64,000 bases of DNA from Haloparvum alkalitolerans (GCF_050122995.1 NZ_JBNLIA010000004.1:248001-312000); one strand, 5' to 3'. Shown: positions 34,132-42,895, counted from the first letter of the stretch. Made by a program: numbers and translations. The notes: generated by a model from the sequence alone, not told the origin.

Positions 34132-34536
34132 ATGGACAACGACGACGAGGGACGTGATGGAACGACGGAGCACTCCCCCTCCCGGCTCGGCCGCGTCCTG
34201 CTCGGGCTCGGGCTGGCGCTGCAGGCCTCCGAGGACTTCCGCGACATGGACGACACCGTGGAGTACGCGGAGTCCGCGGGCGTCCCGCTGCCCGACCTCG
34301 CAGCGCCGTTCGCCTCGGGGATGATGATGGTCGCCGGACTGGGAATCGCGCTCTGGCGGCTCCCGCGGGTCGCCACCGGCGCGGCCGTCACCTTCCTGAC
34401 GGTCGTGACGGCGACGATGCACGACTTCTGGAACGCCGACCCCGACGACCGCGACGGCGAACGGCTCGCGTTCTTCGGCAACCTCGCGATGATCGGCGGC
34501 GCGCTGGTGTTCCTGCGCGAGGCGTGGCGGCGCTGA
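34132..34536 (+). CDS. DoxX-like four-helix membrane protein
   Basis: 134 aa. After an acidic tail of about 16 residues come RVLLGLGLALQASEDFRDM, VPLPDLAAPFASGMMMVAGLGIALW, VATGAAVTFLTVVTATMHDFW and RLAFFGNLAMIGGALVFL. The four-helix arrangement, the VPLPDLAAPFASGMM turn and the HDFWN motif match the DoxX family, whose members sit in quinone- or redox-linked complexes. The partner here is unknown. Confidence 0.75.
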   Translation: MDNDDEGRDGTTEHSPSRLGRVLLGLGLALQASEDFRDMDDTVEYAESAGVPLPDLAAPFASGMMMVAGLGIALWRLPRVATGAAVTFLTVVTATMHDFWNADPDDRDGERLAFFGNLAMIGGALVFLREAWRR

Positions 34537-34587
34537 GGGCGGCGGGCGGTGGTCGAGAGGTGAGCCCGAAGCGTCCGTGGACCGTCC

Positions 34588-34914
34588 CTACTCGCCGTCA
34601 GCGCGCTCCGCGGCGACGACCTCGCCGACCATCCTCCACCCCTCCTCCTCGGGGCCCTGCCGACCGAGCAGAATTCGCTCGTAGTCTTCGGAGCTTATGA
34701 GCCTGAACGCCGCGTCCGTGTCCGCGTCGACGCGCGTGCCCTCGCCGCGGAACTCGCGCTGGAAGAACTCGGTCGAGTCGAACCGGTAGACGCCCGACGC
34801 GGCGCCTTCGTCGCCCTCGTCGCCGCCGCCCTCGCCGCTGCCTTCCACGGTCAGTCGGACCGGGTCGGGCTGGACGTTGTGGATGCGCTTCGCGACCGGG
34901 TGGAGGTCTGCCAT
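34588..34914 (-). CDS. Hypothetical haloarchaeal protein
   Basis: 108 aa, acidic and without membrane helices. Starts DLHPVAKRIHNVQPDPVRLTVEG, has a Gly/Glu/Asp loop of about 16 residues, then YRFDSTEFFQREFRGEGTRVD and AFRLISSEDYERILLGRQGPEEEGWRMVGEVV. The amphipathic strand pattern suggests a small beta-rich domain. I do not recognise the family. It is 50 bp upstream of the asparaginase stop on the other side and could be transcribed independently. Confidence 0.6.
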   Translation of the reverse strand: MADLHPVAKRIHNVQPDPVRLTVEGSGEGGGDEGDEGAASGVYRFDSTEFFQREFRGEGTRVDADTDAAFRLISSEDYERILLGRQGPEEEGWRMVGEVVAAERADGE

Positions 34915-34964
34915 GCCCCCGACGACGCGGCGCGGCGAGTAAAGCGCGGCGTTCGGGCGCGGAC

Positions 34965-36065
34965 TCAGACGCGCGGCGGCGCGGTCAGCAGGTCGGCGAG
35001 TGCGTCGCCGGACCGACCGGCCGCGCGGCCGAGCGCGACCGCGATTCGCGCCTTCGCGGCCGGGAGGTCGTCCGCGAACGTGACACCGTGGTCCGCGAGC
35101 GTGACGGCGCCGCCGGGGGTGCCGTAGACCGGCTCCGTCGGCCCCGCCGGAGAGCGCGAGGAAACGACCACGGGGACGGGGTTCTCAGACCCGAGCGCCT
35201 CGCCGACCGCGTCGCCGAGCGCCCCGGTGGCGTTGCCGAGCCCGGTGCCCTCGATCACGACCGCCTCGACGGACTCCGCGGCGAGCGCGCGCTCCAGCCC
35301 CGCCGCGCCGACGCCGGTGCCGGACTGGACGACGGGCACCTCCGGGACGGCGTCGGCGTCCGCCGCCCCGAGGTCGAGCGGCGGCGCGTCGACGCGCCGC
35401 GCGGGTTCGCGGTGGACCCGGACCGCGGCGCGGGTGAACTCCGCGACCGGGCCGCCGTTCGGCGACCGGAACGTCGAGAGCGCGTTCGTGTGGCCCTTGA
35501 TCGCCTCGCGTGCGGCGTGGAGTTCGTCGTCGAACGCGACGTGGACGCCCGGCGCGAACCGCTCGTCCGCGGCGGCCCGGACCGCGGTCGTCAGGTTCGC
35601 GGGCACGTCGCTGGAAGGCTCGTCGAGCCGTCGCTGCGCCCCGGTCACGACCACCGGGACCGGGAGGTCGGTCAACAGGTCGAGCGCGAACGCCGTGTCC
35701 GCGAGCGTGTCGGTGCCGTGGGTGACGACGACGCCGTCGGCGCCGGTCTCCCCCGCAGATCCGTCGTCCGCGACCGCCTCGCGCGCCGCGTCCGCGGTCG
35801 CGAGCACGTCGCGCCAGCGCATGTCGAACCCGGGCTGGCCGCACACCTCGCGGGCCTCGACCCGCGCGTGGTCCGCGAGTGCGGGCACCGCCTCGACCAG
35901 TTCCTCGCCCGCCTTCGCCGGGGCCGCCCCGTCGTCGTCCGGTTCCGAGGCGATCGTTCCGCCGCAGGCCAGCACCGCCACGGTGGGGTGACCGTCGCCC
36001 GGGGCGTCGTTCGGATCGTCGCCCGGATCGTCGGCCGAATCGCCGTCGTCGAATGTGTCGCTCAT
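34965..36065 (-). CDS. L-asparaginase
   Basis: 366 aa from ATG 36065. Hydrolyses asparagine to aspartate and ammonia. The two catalytic Thr motifs are present: VAVLACGGTIASE and VVVTHGTDTLADTAFAL, with TGAQRRLDEPSSDVPANL and the KGHTNALSTFRSPNGG segment. The N-terminal 27 residues are Asp-rich and disordered, not a signal peptide, so the enzyme should be cytoplasmic (type I-like). It could alternatively be a Glu-tRNA(Gln) amidotransferase D-like protein, but GatD has an extra N-terminal domain that is absent here. Confidence 0.88.
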   Translation of the reverse strand: MSDTFDDGDSADDPGDDPNDAPGDGHPTVAVLACGGTIASEPDDDGAAPAKAGEELVEAVPALADHARVEAREVCGQPGFDMRWRDVLATADAAREAVADDGSAGETGADGVVVTHGTDTLADTAFALDLLTDLPVPVVVTGAQRRLDEPSSDVPANLTTAVRAAADERFAPGVHVAFDDELHAAREAIKGHTNALSTFRSPNGGPVAEFTRAAVRVHREPARRVDAPPLDLGAADADAVPEVPVVQSGTGVGAAGLERALAAESVEAVVIEGTGLGNATGALGDAVGEALGSENPVPVVVSSRSPAGPTEPVYGTPGGAVTLADHGVTFADDLPAAKARIAVALGRAAGRSGDALADLLTAPPRV

Positions 36066-36176
36066 ACGTCCGCCACCGGCCTCGGAGGGAAAGGCGTTGA
36101 GTCGGCGGCACCGGCTGCCGGCGTCGCTCCGACGCGGACCACACGTCTGAAACCGCTGGCGACCGGATCGAGGAGT

Positions 36177-36719
36177 ATGAGCGAGTACGCCGACGAACTG
36201 GTCGCGAACCGCGCGGAGAAGGACGACTTCTTCGCGGAGCACCCCCAGTCGCCGATCCCGCCCGAGCACCGGGACGACTTCTCGGGGCTGAACTACTTCG
36301 ATCCCGACGAGACGTACCGCGTCGCGGCGGTCGCGACGGTCCACGACGACCCCGAGCCGGTCGAGATGGAGACGACCGCGGGCGCGCCCGTCCGCTACCT
36401 CCGCGTCGTGACGTTCACGTTCGAACTGGACGGCGAGACGTACGAGCTTGCCGGATACAGACAAGAGAGCGACGACGGCGAGGGGCTCTTCGTCCCCTTC
36501 CGCGACAAGACGACCGGCCAAGAGACGTACCGCCACGGCCGGTACATGGAGCTGGAGCCGGAGGGTGAGCTCTCCGACGGCGACCCCGTGACGCTGGACT
36601 TCAACCTCGCGTACAACCCCTTCTGTGCGTACAGCGAGACGTTCTCCTGTCCGCTCCCGCCGGAGGAGAACTGGCTGGAGACGGAGATCCGCGCCGGCGA
36701 GCGAACGACCGACTTCTGA
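36177..36719 (+). CDS. DUF1684 protein
   Basis: 180 aa. The pattern ANRAEKDDFFAEHPQSPIPPEHRDDFSGLNYFDPDETYRV at the N-terminus and FVPFRDKTTGQETYRHGRYMEL with DFNLAYNPFCAYSETFSCPLPPEENWLETEI at the C-terminus are the signature of DUF1684, a beta-rich family found in bacteria and haloarchaea. The function is unknown; two conserved Cys lie in FCAYSETFSCP. It is divergent from the asparaginase with a 111-bp shared upstream region. Confidence 0.88.
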   Translation: MSEYADELVANRAEKDDFFAEHPQSPIPPEHRDDFSGLNYFDPDETYRVAAVATVHDDPEPVEMETTAGAPVRYLRVVTFTFELDGETYELAGYRQESDDGEGLFVPFRDKTTGQETYRHGRYMELEPEGELSDGDPVTLDFNLAYNPFCAYSETFSCPLPPEENWLETEIRAGERTTDF

Positions 36720-36752
36720 CTCGCGACGGGTCGTCGGGGCGACCGACCGCGA

Positions 36753-38312
36753 TTATCGCTCGTAGACGACCTCGCCGTCCACGACCGTCATCGTCACGTC
36801 TATCTCCCGGATCCCCTCGGGGTTCTCCCAGGGGGACTCCTCCAACACCGCGAAATCGGCCCGCTTACCCGGCTCGACCGTCCCGAGTCGGTGTTCGTCG
36901 AACCCGGCGTAGGCGGCGCCGCTGGTGTACGCGCGCAGGGCCTCGGTTACCGACAGCCGCTGCGCCGCCGCGGGCGCGTTGACCGCCCAGTGGACGCCGA
37001 GAAGCGGGTCCATCGGCATGCCGTCGGACCCGAACGCGAGATGCACGCCCGCGTCGAGCAGGTCGCGGTAGCGGTTCGTCTCCGCGGTCCGGTCGCCGAT
37101 GCGCGACTCGTAGAGCCCGCCCGCGTCCGCCCACTTGAGGAAGTTCGGCTGGACGCTCGCGACCGCGCCGGTCGCCGCGAGGCGCTCGATGGCCTCGTCG
37201 CTCGCGAGTTCGACGTGCTCGACGCGGTGGCGAGCCTCGCCGGGGTCCGCGACCGGTGGCTCGGCGGCCGTCTCGTAGGCGTCCAGCACCGCGTCGATGG
37301 CCACGTCGCCGATGGCGTGGGCGGTGAACTGGAACCCCTCGGCGGTCGCGGCCGCGACGTGCTCGGCCAGTTCCTCGGGGTCGACGACCCACTGGCCGGT
37401 GGCGTCCGCCGCGTCTGGAGGGGCGTCCTCGTACGGCTCGGAGAGCTTCGCGGTCCGGCCGCCGAAGCTCCCGTCGGTGTACGACTTCACCGCGCCGACC
37501 TGCACGAACGCGGAGCCGGCGTTCGTCGTCAGCCCCGTCTCCGCGAGCGCGTCGAGGTGGTCGGTCCAGTAGTTGATCCGGACGCGGGCGGTCAGCGCGT
37601 CCGCCGCGTCGAGTTCGCGGTAGACGCGGGGGGCGTGGGAGTTGCGGACCATGTCGTGAAAGCCCGTGATCCCCTTCGCCGCGCAGTCCGCGAGCGCGGC
37701 CTCCACGATGTCGCGCGTCTCCGCCGGGCCCGGTTCGACCGCCTCGTAGACGGGGTCGATCCCCTCCTCGAGCAGGACGCCGGTCGGCTCGCCGTTCTCC
37801 GTGGGGAGACAGTCGGCTGGCACCTCGTCCGCGAAGCGGTCCAGCACGACGGAGTTCGCGGAGGCGACGTGCATGTCCTCGCGGAAGGCGACCACCGGGC
37901 GCTCGTCGTCGACGGCGTCGAGGTCCGCGCGCGTGAGGTAGCGCTCCTCCTCCCACGTCGACTCGTCGTAGCCGTAACCGAGCACCCACTCGTCGGGACC
38001 GCAGTCGGCCGCCCGTTCCGCCAGCAGGTCGACCGCGTCGCTCGGCGAGTCGGCCCCGGAGAGGTCGGCGTGGACGAGGTAGCGCCCGACCGTGGTGAGG
38101 TGCGTGTGCGCGTCGACGAACCCCGGGAGCAGGACGCGGCCGTCGAGGTCCACCACGTCGGTCTCGGCGCCGGCGAGGAACCGCACGTCGTAGCTGTCGC
38201 CGACGCGGACGACCGCGCCGTCGCGGACGGCGACCGCTTCGTGCGTCTCGTCGGGGTCGGCGAGGGTGTGGACCTCGCCGTCGAGAAAGACCCGGTCTGC
38301 GGATGCGCTCAT
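36753..38312 (-). CDS. YtcJ-like amidohydrolase
   Basis: 519 aa. Amidohydro_3 type: VLLPGFVDAHTHL with two metal-binding His, GFHDMVRN, KSYTDGSFGGRTAKL carrying the usual carboxylated-Lys equivalent region, QFTAHAIGDVAID and LAFGSDGMPMDP with the catalytic Asp. The end PGKRADFAVLEESPWENP matches the YtcJ branch, which contains deacetylase/hydrolase-like proteins of uncertain substrate. It stands 33 bp from the DUF1684 stop, convergent. Confidence 0.88.
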   Translation of the reverse strand: MSASADRVFLDGEVHTLADPDETHEAVAVRDGAVVRVGDSYDVRFLAGAETDVVDLDGRVLLPGFVDAHTHLTTVGRYLVHADLSGADSPSDAVDLLAERAADCGPDEWVLGYGYDESTWEEERYLTRADLDAVDDERPVVAFREDMHVASANSVVLDRFADEVPADCLPTENGEPTGVLLEEGIDPVYEAVEPGPAETRDIVEAALADCAAKGITGFHDMVRNSHAPRVYRELDAADALTARVRINYWTDHLDALAETGLTTNAGSAFVQVGAVKSYTDGSFGGRTAKLSEPYEDAPPDAADATGQWVVDPEELAEHVAAATAEGFQFTAHAIGDVAIDAVLDAYETAAEPPVADPGEARHRVEHVELASDEAIERLAATGAVASVQPNFLKWADAGGLYESRIGDRTAETNRYRDLLDAGVHLAFGSDGMPMDPLLGVHWAVNAPAAAQRLSVTEALRAYTSGAAYAGFDEHRLGTVEPGKRADFAVLEESPWENPEGIREIDVTMTVVDGEVVYER

Positions 38313-38411
38313 ACCTCCGGGGCGGAGGCCACGGAGGTTAACGGTTCGGGAAGCGGGCGGTTCGGGAAGCGGGCGGCCGTTGCCGGACCGCGCCGCGAGG
38401 TCGGGCCGCCC

Positions 38412-38555
38412 TCAGAAGAGTCCGCCCTCGAACGCGCCGCGGAAGACCACGAGTCCCACGCCCGCCAGCACCACGAGCGCGATGAAGGTGAAGCCGATGA
38501 TCGCCGCCCGCCGCCACGTGAGCGCGTCTTCGTCGCCGAGGAAGTCGAGCACCAT
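38412..38555 (-). CDS. 47-aa single-helix membrane protein
   Basis: Starts MVLDFLGDEDALTWRRAA and has one strong membrane helix (IIGFTFIALVVLAGVGLVVF). Too short for standard gene finding but with correct halophile composition, a plausible ATG and a helix with positive-inside residues (RR before the helix). It sits divergent from hmgA. Function unknown; it may be a subunit or regulator of a membrane complex. Confidence 0.55.
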   Translation of the reverse strand: MVLDFLGDEDALTWRRAAIIGFTFIALVVLAGVGLVVFRGAFEGGLF

Positions 38556-38644
38556 ACCCCTTGAGTCCCCCAGGGAGACCTTGAAGGTAGCGACCCGGAC
38601 CGACACCGGGAGGGGCCACCGCACCGGTCCCGCGAACCGACACG

Positions 38645-38652
38645 CCTTAACG
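38645..38652 (+). promoter_or_regulatory. TATA-like box of hmgA
   Basis: CCTTAACG centred about 27 nt before ATG 38675, consistent with a leaderless hmgA transcript. Confidence 0.45.
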
Positions 38653-38674
38653 GTCGCCGGAACCACACTCGCGC

Positions 38675-39889
38675 ATGACCACCGCCGAGGACCTGGCCGC
38701 TCGCGTGCGCGAGGGCGACCTGCGCCTGCACGAACTGGAGGAGCACGCGGACGCCGACACCGCGACCGCGGCCCGCCGCCTGATCGTCGCCGAGCAGTCC
38801 GGCGCCGACCTCGAGACGGCGGGCGCGTACGCCTTCGACGCCGCCGACGCCGACCCCAACATCGAGAACATGGTCGGTGCGGTGCAGGTACCGCTGGGCG
38901 TCGCGGGGCCGGTGCGGATCGACGGCGGCGCGCTCTCGGGCGAGCGATACCTCCCGATGGCGACCACCGAGGGGGCCCTGGTCGCCTCGATCAACCGCGG
39001 CTGCTCCGTCATCAACGCCGCCGGCGGCGCGACCGCGCGCGTCACCAAGTCGGGGATGACGCGCGCGCCGGTCTTCCGCGTCGCGGACGTGGCCGAGGCC
39101 GAGGCGCTCGTCTCGTGGGTCCGCGACAACGAGGCGGCCCTGCGCGAGGCGGCGGAGGCGACCACGAGCCACGGCGAGCTGCTCGACGTGACGCCGTACG
39201 TCGTCGGCAACAACGTCTACCTGCGGTTCCGCTACGACACGAAGGACGCGATGGGGATGAACATGGCCACCATCGCCACGGGCGAGGCCTGCGACGTGGT
39301 GGAGGCGGAGACCGGCGCCTCGCTGGTCGCGCTCTCGGGCAACCTCTGTTCGGACAAGAAGCCCGCCGCGGTCAACGCGGTCGAGGGACGGGGGCGCTCG
39401 GTCACCGCGGACGCCACGATCTCCCGAGAGGTCGTCGAGGAGCGACTCCACACGACGCCCGGCGCGGTCGCGGAGATCAACACCCGGAAGAACCTCGTCG
39501 GCTCCGCGAAGGCCGGGTCGCTCGGCTTCAACGCGCACGTCGCCAACGCGGTGGCGGCGATGTTCCTCGCGACGGGCCAGGACGAGGCGCAGGTCGTCGA
39601 GGGGGCGAACGCCATCACCACGGCGGAGGTGACCGACGACGGCGACCTCTACGTCTCCGTCTCGCTGGCCAGCCTCGAGGTCGGGACCGTCGGCGGGGGG
39701 ACGAAACTCCCCACGCAGGCCGAGGGGCTGGAGGTCCTGGGCGTCCGCGGCGGCGGCGACCCGGCGGGTGCGAACGCGGACGCGCTCGCGGAGGCAATCG
39801 CGACCGGCGCGCTCGCGGGCGAACTCTCCCTGCTGTCGGCGCTCGGCTCGCGGCACCTCTCCTCCGCGCACGCGGACCTCGGGCGCTGA
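38675..39889 (+). CDS. hmgA: HMG-CoA reductase
   Basis: 404 aa class I enzyme. Reduces HMG-CoA to mevalonate with NADPH, the committed step to archaeal isoprenoid lipids and carotenoids, and the target of statins. Motifs: ENMVGAVQVPLGVAGPV (HMG-CoA binding, with catalytic Glu in TTEGALVASINRG), DAMGMNM (NADPH), SDKKPAAVN (catalytic Lys), and GGGTKLPTQAEGLEVLG near the C-terminus; the catalytic His is in AGELSLLSALGSRHL region. The protein is soluble, without the eukaryotic membrane domain, as expected in archaea. Confidence 0.95.
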   Translation: MTTAEDLAARVREGDLRLHELEEHADADTATAARRLIVAEQSGADLETAGAYAFDAADADPNIENMVGAVQVPLGVAGPVRIDGGALSGERYLPMATTEGALVASINRGCSVINAAGGATARVTKSGMTRAPVFRVADVAEAEALVSWVRDNEAALREAAEATTSHGELLDVTPYVVGNNVYLRFRYDTKDAMGMNMATIATGEACDVVEAETGASLVALSGNLCSDKKPAAVNAVEGRGRSVTADATISREVVEERLHTTPGAVAEINTRKNLVGSAKAGSLGFNAHVANAVAAMFLATGQDEAQVVEGANAITTAEVTDDGDLYVSVSLASLEVGTVGGGTKLPTQAEGLEVLGVRGGGDPAGANADALAEAIATGALAGELSLLSALGSRHLSSAHADLGR

Positions 39890-39904
39890 CGGCGCCGGCG
39901 TTCC

Positions 39905-40270
39905 TCACCGTCGACCCGACGGTCCGGTGCGCGACCGGGGGATGCGCCGCCCGATCACGTCGCGCACCAGCAGGACCCCGCCCGTCCCCAGACACGACAG
40001 GCCGATCAGCGCGCCGAGGCCCTCCGGGACGGCGGCGACGACGACGAATCCCACCCCGGCGAGCAGATGCGTTCCGGCCTGTATCCCGTACCCGTCCCGC
40101 GCGTACGCGGCGGCCGCGGCGAGGAAGGCGACGCCGCAGACGGCGAGCGCCCACCGGACGAGCGAAACCGCGGTCGGCGCCGGATCCAAAAACGCGGCCG
40201 CGCTCCCGCCGAGCAGCGCCGCTCCGAGGACCGCGCCCGCAAGCGCCAGCGCCCGACGCCCGCCGATCAT
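39905..40270 (-). CDS. Small membrane protein of unknown function
   Basis: 121 aa from ATG 40270, four hydrophobic segments: ALALAGAVLGAALLGGSAAAFL, WALAVCGVAFLAAAAAYA, HLLAGVGFVVVAAV and LIGLSCLGTGGVLLV. The frame is open to 40318, but TTTATGC at 40296-40302 (minus strand) is centred 29 nt before ATG 40270, which marks it as the leaderless start. No family recognised. Confidence 0.65.
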   Translation of the reverse strand: MIGGRRALALAGAVLGAALLGGSAAAFLDPAPTAVSLVRWALAVCGVAFLAAAAAYARDGYGIQAGTHLLAGVGFVVVAAVPEGLGALIGLSCLGTGGVLLVRDVIGRRIPRSRTGPSGRR

Positions 40271-40295
40271 CGTGGTAACGATACACACGGACAGA

Positions 40296-40303
40296 GCATA
40301 AAC
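40296..40303 (-). promoter_or_regulatory. TATA box deciding the start at 40270
   Basis: GTTTATGC on the minus strand, 26-33 nt before ATG 40270 and too close to the alternative start at 40318 to serve it. Confidence 0.55.
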
Positions 40304-40407
40304 GTGAGTCAGACGCACGCGTGCCGCGCGTCTGTTCGGAGCCGGGCCGCCGACCGATTCGTCCAGGGCGGCTCCGCCGACCGCTCCGTCCGGAAGCGTC
40401 GCCCCTG

Positions 40408-40950
40408 CTACAGCACCCGGTAGCGGCCGCGCGACTCCGAGAGCTCGCCCCGTCGCGTGAGTCGATCCAGGATCTCGCGAGCGCGCTCGGGGGGAACGCC
40501 GTGCTCGCTCGCGCGGTCCACGACCGCCTCCGCGGTCGGATCCTCGGCCTCCTCGACGGCGTTCCGGACGATCTCCGTCCGCGAGCGCGAGTCACCGCTC
40601 GACCGTCCCTCGCCGCGCTCCGCGCGCTCGCCGGCCGCCGCGACCGCGTCCGTGTCGAGCCCCGACGCCTCCAGGTACTCCTCGTCGCCGACGCCCGCCT
40701 CGTCGACGCGCTCCTCCAGGTCCGCGACGTGGTCGACCTCCGCGAACGCCTCGCTGGCGTCGTGTTTCTTGGCCAGCAGCGCCGACCGGGCCTGCTGGGC
40801 GGCCGTCCGGTCCTCGGACTCGAAGAACCGCTTCAGTTTCGCCGTCCGGTGGGTCTTCCCGCATCGGGGGCACTGGGCCGTCTCGCTCGTCTCGGGGTCC
40901 GTCACGAGCCACATGGTCGCACACTCGTTGCAGCCGACGACCGCGTACAT
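40408..40950 (-). CDS. DUF5817-like zinc-ribbon protein with winged helix end
   Basis: 180 aa from ATG 40950. An N-terminal zinc ribbon (CNECATMW and CPRCGKTH, four Cys) is followed by a charged helical middle, and a C-terminal winged-helix-like segment (TEIVRNAVEEAEDPTAEAVVDRASEHGVPPERAREILDRLTRRGELSESRGRYRVL). This matches the haloarchaeal DUF5817 family. The wHTH end resembles those found in replication or transcription factors that read out DNA; the role is unknown. Confidence 0.78.
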   Translation of the reverse strand: MYAVVGCNECATMWLVTDPETSETAQCPRCGKTHRTAKLKRFFESEDRTAAQQARSALLAKKHDASEAFAEVDHVADLEERVDEAGVGDEEYLEASGLDTDAVAAAGERAERGEGRSSGDSRSRTEIVRNAVEEAEDPTAEAVVDRASEHGVPPERAREILDRLTRRGELSESRGRYRVL

Positions 40951-41059
40951 GGACGGACGTTTCGCGGCAACGGCTTTCAACCCTCGGGAGGGCGGCGACG
41001 GTTGTCTCGCCGGCCGACGGCTCGGCGGTGGTCCCGTCGGCCGGCGGTGGTCGGCGGAG

Positions 41060-41857
41060 TCAGACGAAGTTCAGCGGGACCATCAGCAGCGCGCCGGCGA
41101 CCGCGCCGCCGACGAACTCGGGCTTGCCGCCGCTCGAAAGCTCCGCGCCGCGCTCCATCGCCTCCGGGACGAACTCCGTGAGCACGAGGTAGATCATCGC
41201 GCCCGCGGCGAACCCGAAGCCGTACGGGAGGACTTCCCGCGCGAGGCGGACGAAGGTGAACGCGATCGCCGCGCCGATCGGCTGAGGCAGGCTGGAGAAG
41301 ACCGCCCACCAGACCATCTTCCAGCGCGGGACGCCCATCGCCCGCAGCGGGATGGAGATCGCGGTCCCCTCCGGGACGTTGTGGATCGAGATGGCGACGG
41401 TCATGAACACCGCGAGCACCGGGACGGTGAACCCGACGATGGGGGTCCCGCCCTCGATGCCCAGGTCCGCGAACGAGACGCCGACCGCGATCCCCTCCGG
41501 GAAGCTGTGGACCGTGAGCACGCCGAGGATCAGGAGCAGCTTCTTGAAGTCCGCTTCCTCGTACTGACGCGGGTCGACCTCCGCGTTCGTGATGACGTTG
41601 TGGGCCAGCACGACGAGCAGGACGCCCGCGGCCATGCCGACGGCGATCTCCGCGGGCGTCCCCTCCGCGAGCCCCTCCCGGATCAGGCCGAACAGCGACG
41701 CGGAGATCATGATCCCGGAGGAGAACCCCCAGAGCACGACGTTCAGCCGGTTGTTCACGTCCCGGACGAAGAAGAACGGGATCGCGCCGAGACCGGTCGC
41801 GAGCGCGGTGACGAGCCCCGCGAGCGTCACCAGCAGGAGGTTCTCGAGGAAGGCCAC
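41060..41857 (-). CDS. ZIP-family metal transporter
   Basis: 265 aa from GTG 41857, eight predicted membrane helices. The two metal-site motifs are HSFPEGIAVGVSF (helix 4) and HNVPEGTAISIPL (helix 5), which together form the binuclear metal site of ZIP carriers for Zn(II), Fe(II) or Mn(II). The frame extends to 41911, but the extension is charged and runs upstream of the first helix. The short His-poor loop distinguishes it from eukaryotic ZIPs. Confidence 0.9.
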   Translation of the reverse strand: MAFLENLLLVTLAGLVTALATGLGAIPFFFVRDVNNRLNVVLWGFSSGIMISASLFGLIREGLAEGTPAEIAVGMAAGVLLVVLAHNVITNAEVDPRQYEEADFKKLLLILGVLTVHSFPEGIAVGVSFADLGIEGGTPIVGFTVPVLAVFMTVAISIHNVPEGTAISIPLRAMGVPRWKMVWWAVFSSLPQPIGAAIAFTFVRLAREVLPYGFGFAAGAMIYLVLTEFVPEAMERGAELSSGGKPEFVGGAVAGALLMVPLNFV

Positions 41858-41929
41858 GGTTCGGATCGGGCTTCGGCGCGCGCCGATAAAGCCCCGGTGG
41901 TCGCGGTGCACGGGACCGGAACCTTACGG

Positions 41930-42345
41930 TGGGTCTGCCCTCGCGGGCCGGCGGCGGTGTGCAGGGTGGTGCTGGTGCGGCCGCGGTGCTGGTGCGGTCG
42001 CGGTGCTGTGCTGTTGGCGCGCGCCGCGGCGACCGCGGAGCGTGTCGCCGCGACCGCGCGAGGGAGGTCGCGGGCCGGCCGCCTGCGGTGCGGTGCTGTT
42101 CCGCGGCCGGCCCGCGGCCGAGGTTGGGGAGGTGCGAGGCTGCTGTGCGGTCGCGGGGCGGTTGCGGTGCGGTCGCGGTGCGGTGGGTGGGACTGAAAGG
42201 GGCAGCCTGATCGATCCGGCTGGGGCTTTCTGGATGTTGCTGTCAAGATCAGCAGCACCTGCACCAGATCCCGATCAGTAGTAGGGAGAGACGACTGGGG
42301 CTTTCCGGGCGTTGCTGACCAGACCAGCAGGATCAACGGCAGTTA
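41930..42345. repeat. GC-rich dispersed intergenic repeat with tail of two 36-bp direct repeats
   Basis: In a 600-bp gene-free stretch between the ZIP gene and the cupin gene. Positions 42017-42067 are an exact 51-bp reverse-complement match to 29761-29811. Then come the GAGGTTGGGGAGG block (42120-42141), GGACTGAAAGG (42190-42200), and two similar 36-bp units at 42220-42255 and 42295-42330, both starting CTGGGGCTTTC and ending CAG. The same block order is seen at 4.5-4.8 kb. Open frames across it are shadows of a biased sequence. Confidence 0.8.
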
Positions 42346-42428
42346 CAGAAAAAGGCTACATAGAGAGGCTGCCGGGACGTTCCGACTGGCGCGGTCCGGA
42401 CCAGTAGGGTCCCCGTTCGCGCCCGGAG

Positions 42429-42436
42429 CTTTATGA
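42429..42436 (+). promoter_or_regulatory. TATA box of cupin gene
   Basis: CTTTATGA centred about 27 nt before ATG 42459, consistent with a leaderless transcript. Confidence 0.6.
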
Positions 42437-42458
42437 CGTCCCGCCTCCCTCCACCCGT

Positions 42459-42797
42459 ATGGACATCGTACATGAGGACGAGACGGAGCCGGTGGAGGCG
42501 GTCCCTGGCGTCCACCTCACGCAGGAGGCGGCCGGCGAGGAGACGAGCGTGCAGGGGTTCACGATCGCGCCCGGCGCGGAGGTGCCCGTCCACAGCCACG
42601 AGCACGAGCAGGCGGGCGTCATCACGCAGAGCACGCTCACGTTCCTCGTCGACGGCGAGGAACTGCTGGTCCACGAGGGCGACTCCTACGTCATCCCGGG
42701 CGGCGAGCCGCACGCCGCGCGCAACGACACGGAGGTCCCCGTCGAGGGCTACGACATCTTCTCGCCGCCGCGGCTGAACCCGGACTGGCAGGACTGA
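42459..42797 (+). CDS. Single-domain cupin protein
   Basis: 112 aa. One beta-barrel cupin: motif 1 GAEVPVHSHEHEQAGVITQ (His, His, and a Glu/Gln metal set) and motif 2 DSYVIPGGEPHAARN (His). A metal-binding pocket is therefore intact. Such small cupins may be mannose-6-phosphate isomerase-like, dioxygenase-like, or ligand sensors; nothing here points to one. It has its own promoter. Confidence 0.9.
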   Translation: MDIVHEDETEPVEAVPGVHLTQEAAGEETSVQGFTIAPGAEVPVHSHEHEQAGVITQSTLTFLVDGEELLVHEGDSYVIPGGEPHAARNDTEVPVEGYDIFSPPRLNPDWQD

Positions 42798-42865
42798 GAC
42801 GGCCCCGCGGGCGGCGCGCCCGATTCCCGGCCGCGCTCCGCCACGGTTCTCCGTGAATCGGAACC

Positions 42866-42891
42866 GATATAGGCGTTTAGGCAAGCCTAAA
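42866..42891. promoter_or_regulatory. Iron-box palindrome and TATA box of the siderophore-binding protein gene
   Basis: TATA box GATATAGG (42866-42873) lies 27 nt before ATG 42896. Between them, TTTAGGCAAGCCTAAA (42876-42891) is a perfect palindrome except for the central AA. Its half-site TTAGGC matches the DtxR/IdeR/SirR family consensus (TTAGG-type with central GCC). Bound repressor would cover the transcription start when iron is plentiful. Confidence 0.8.
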
Positions 42892-42895
42892 ACAT

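Noticed and set aside
34965..36065. GatD subunit of Glu-tRNA(Gln) amidotransferase
   Set aside because: GatD has an additional N-terminal domain before the asparaginase core; here only a short acidic tail is present, and gatE is not adjacent.
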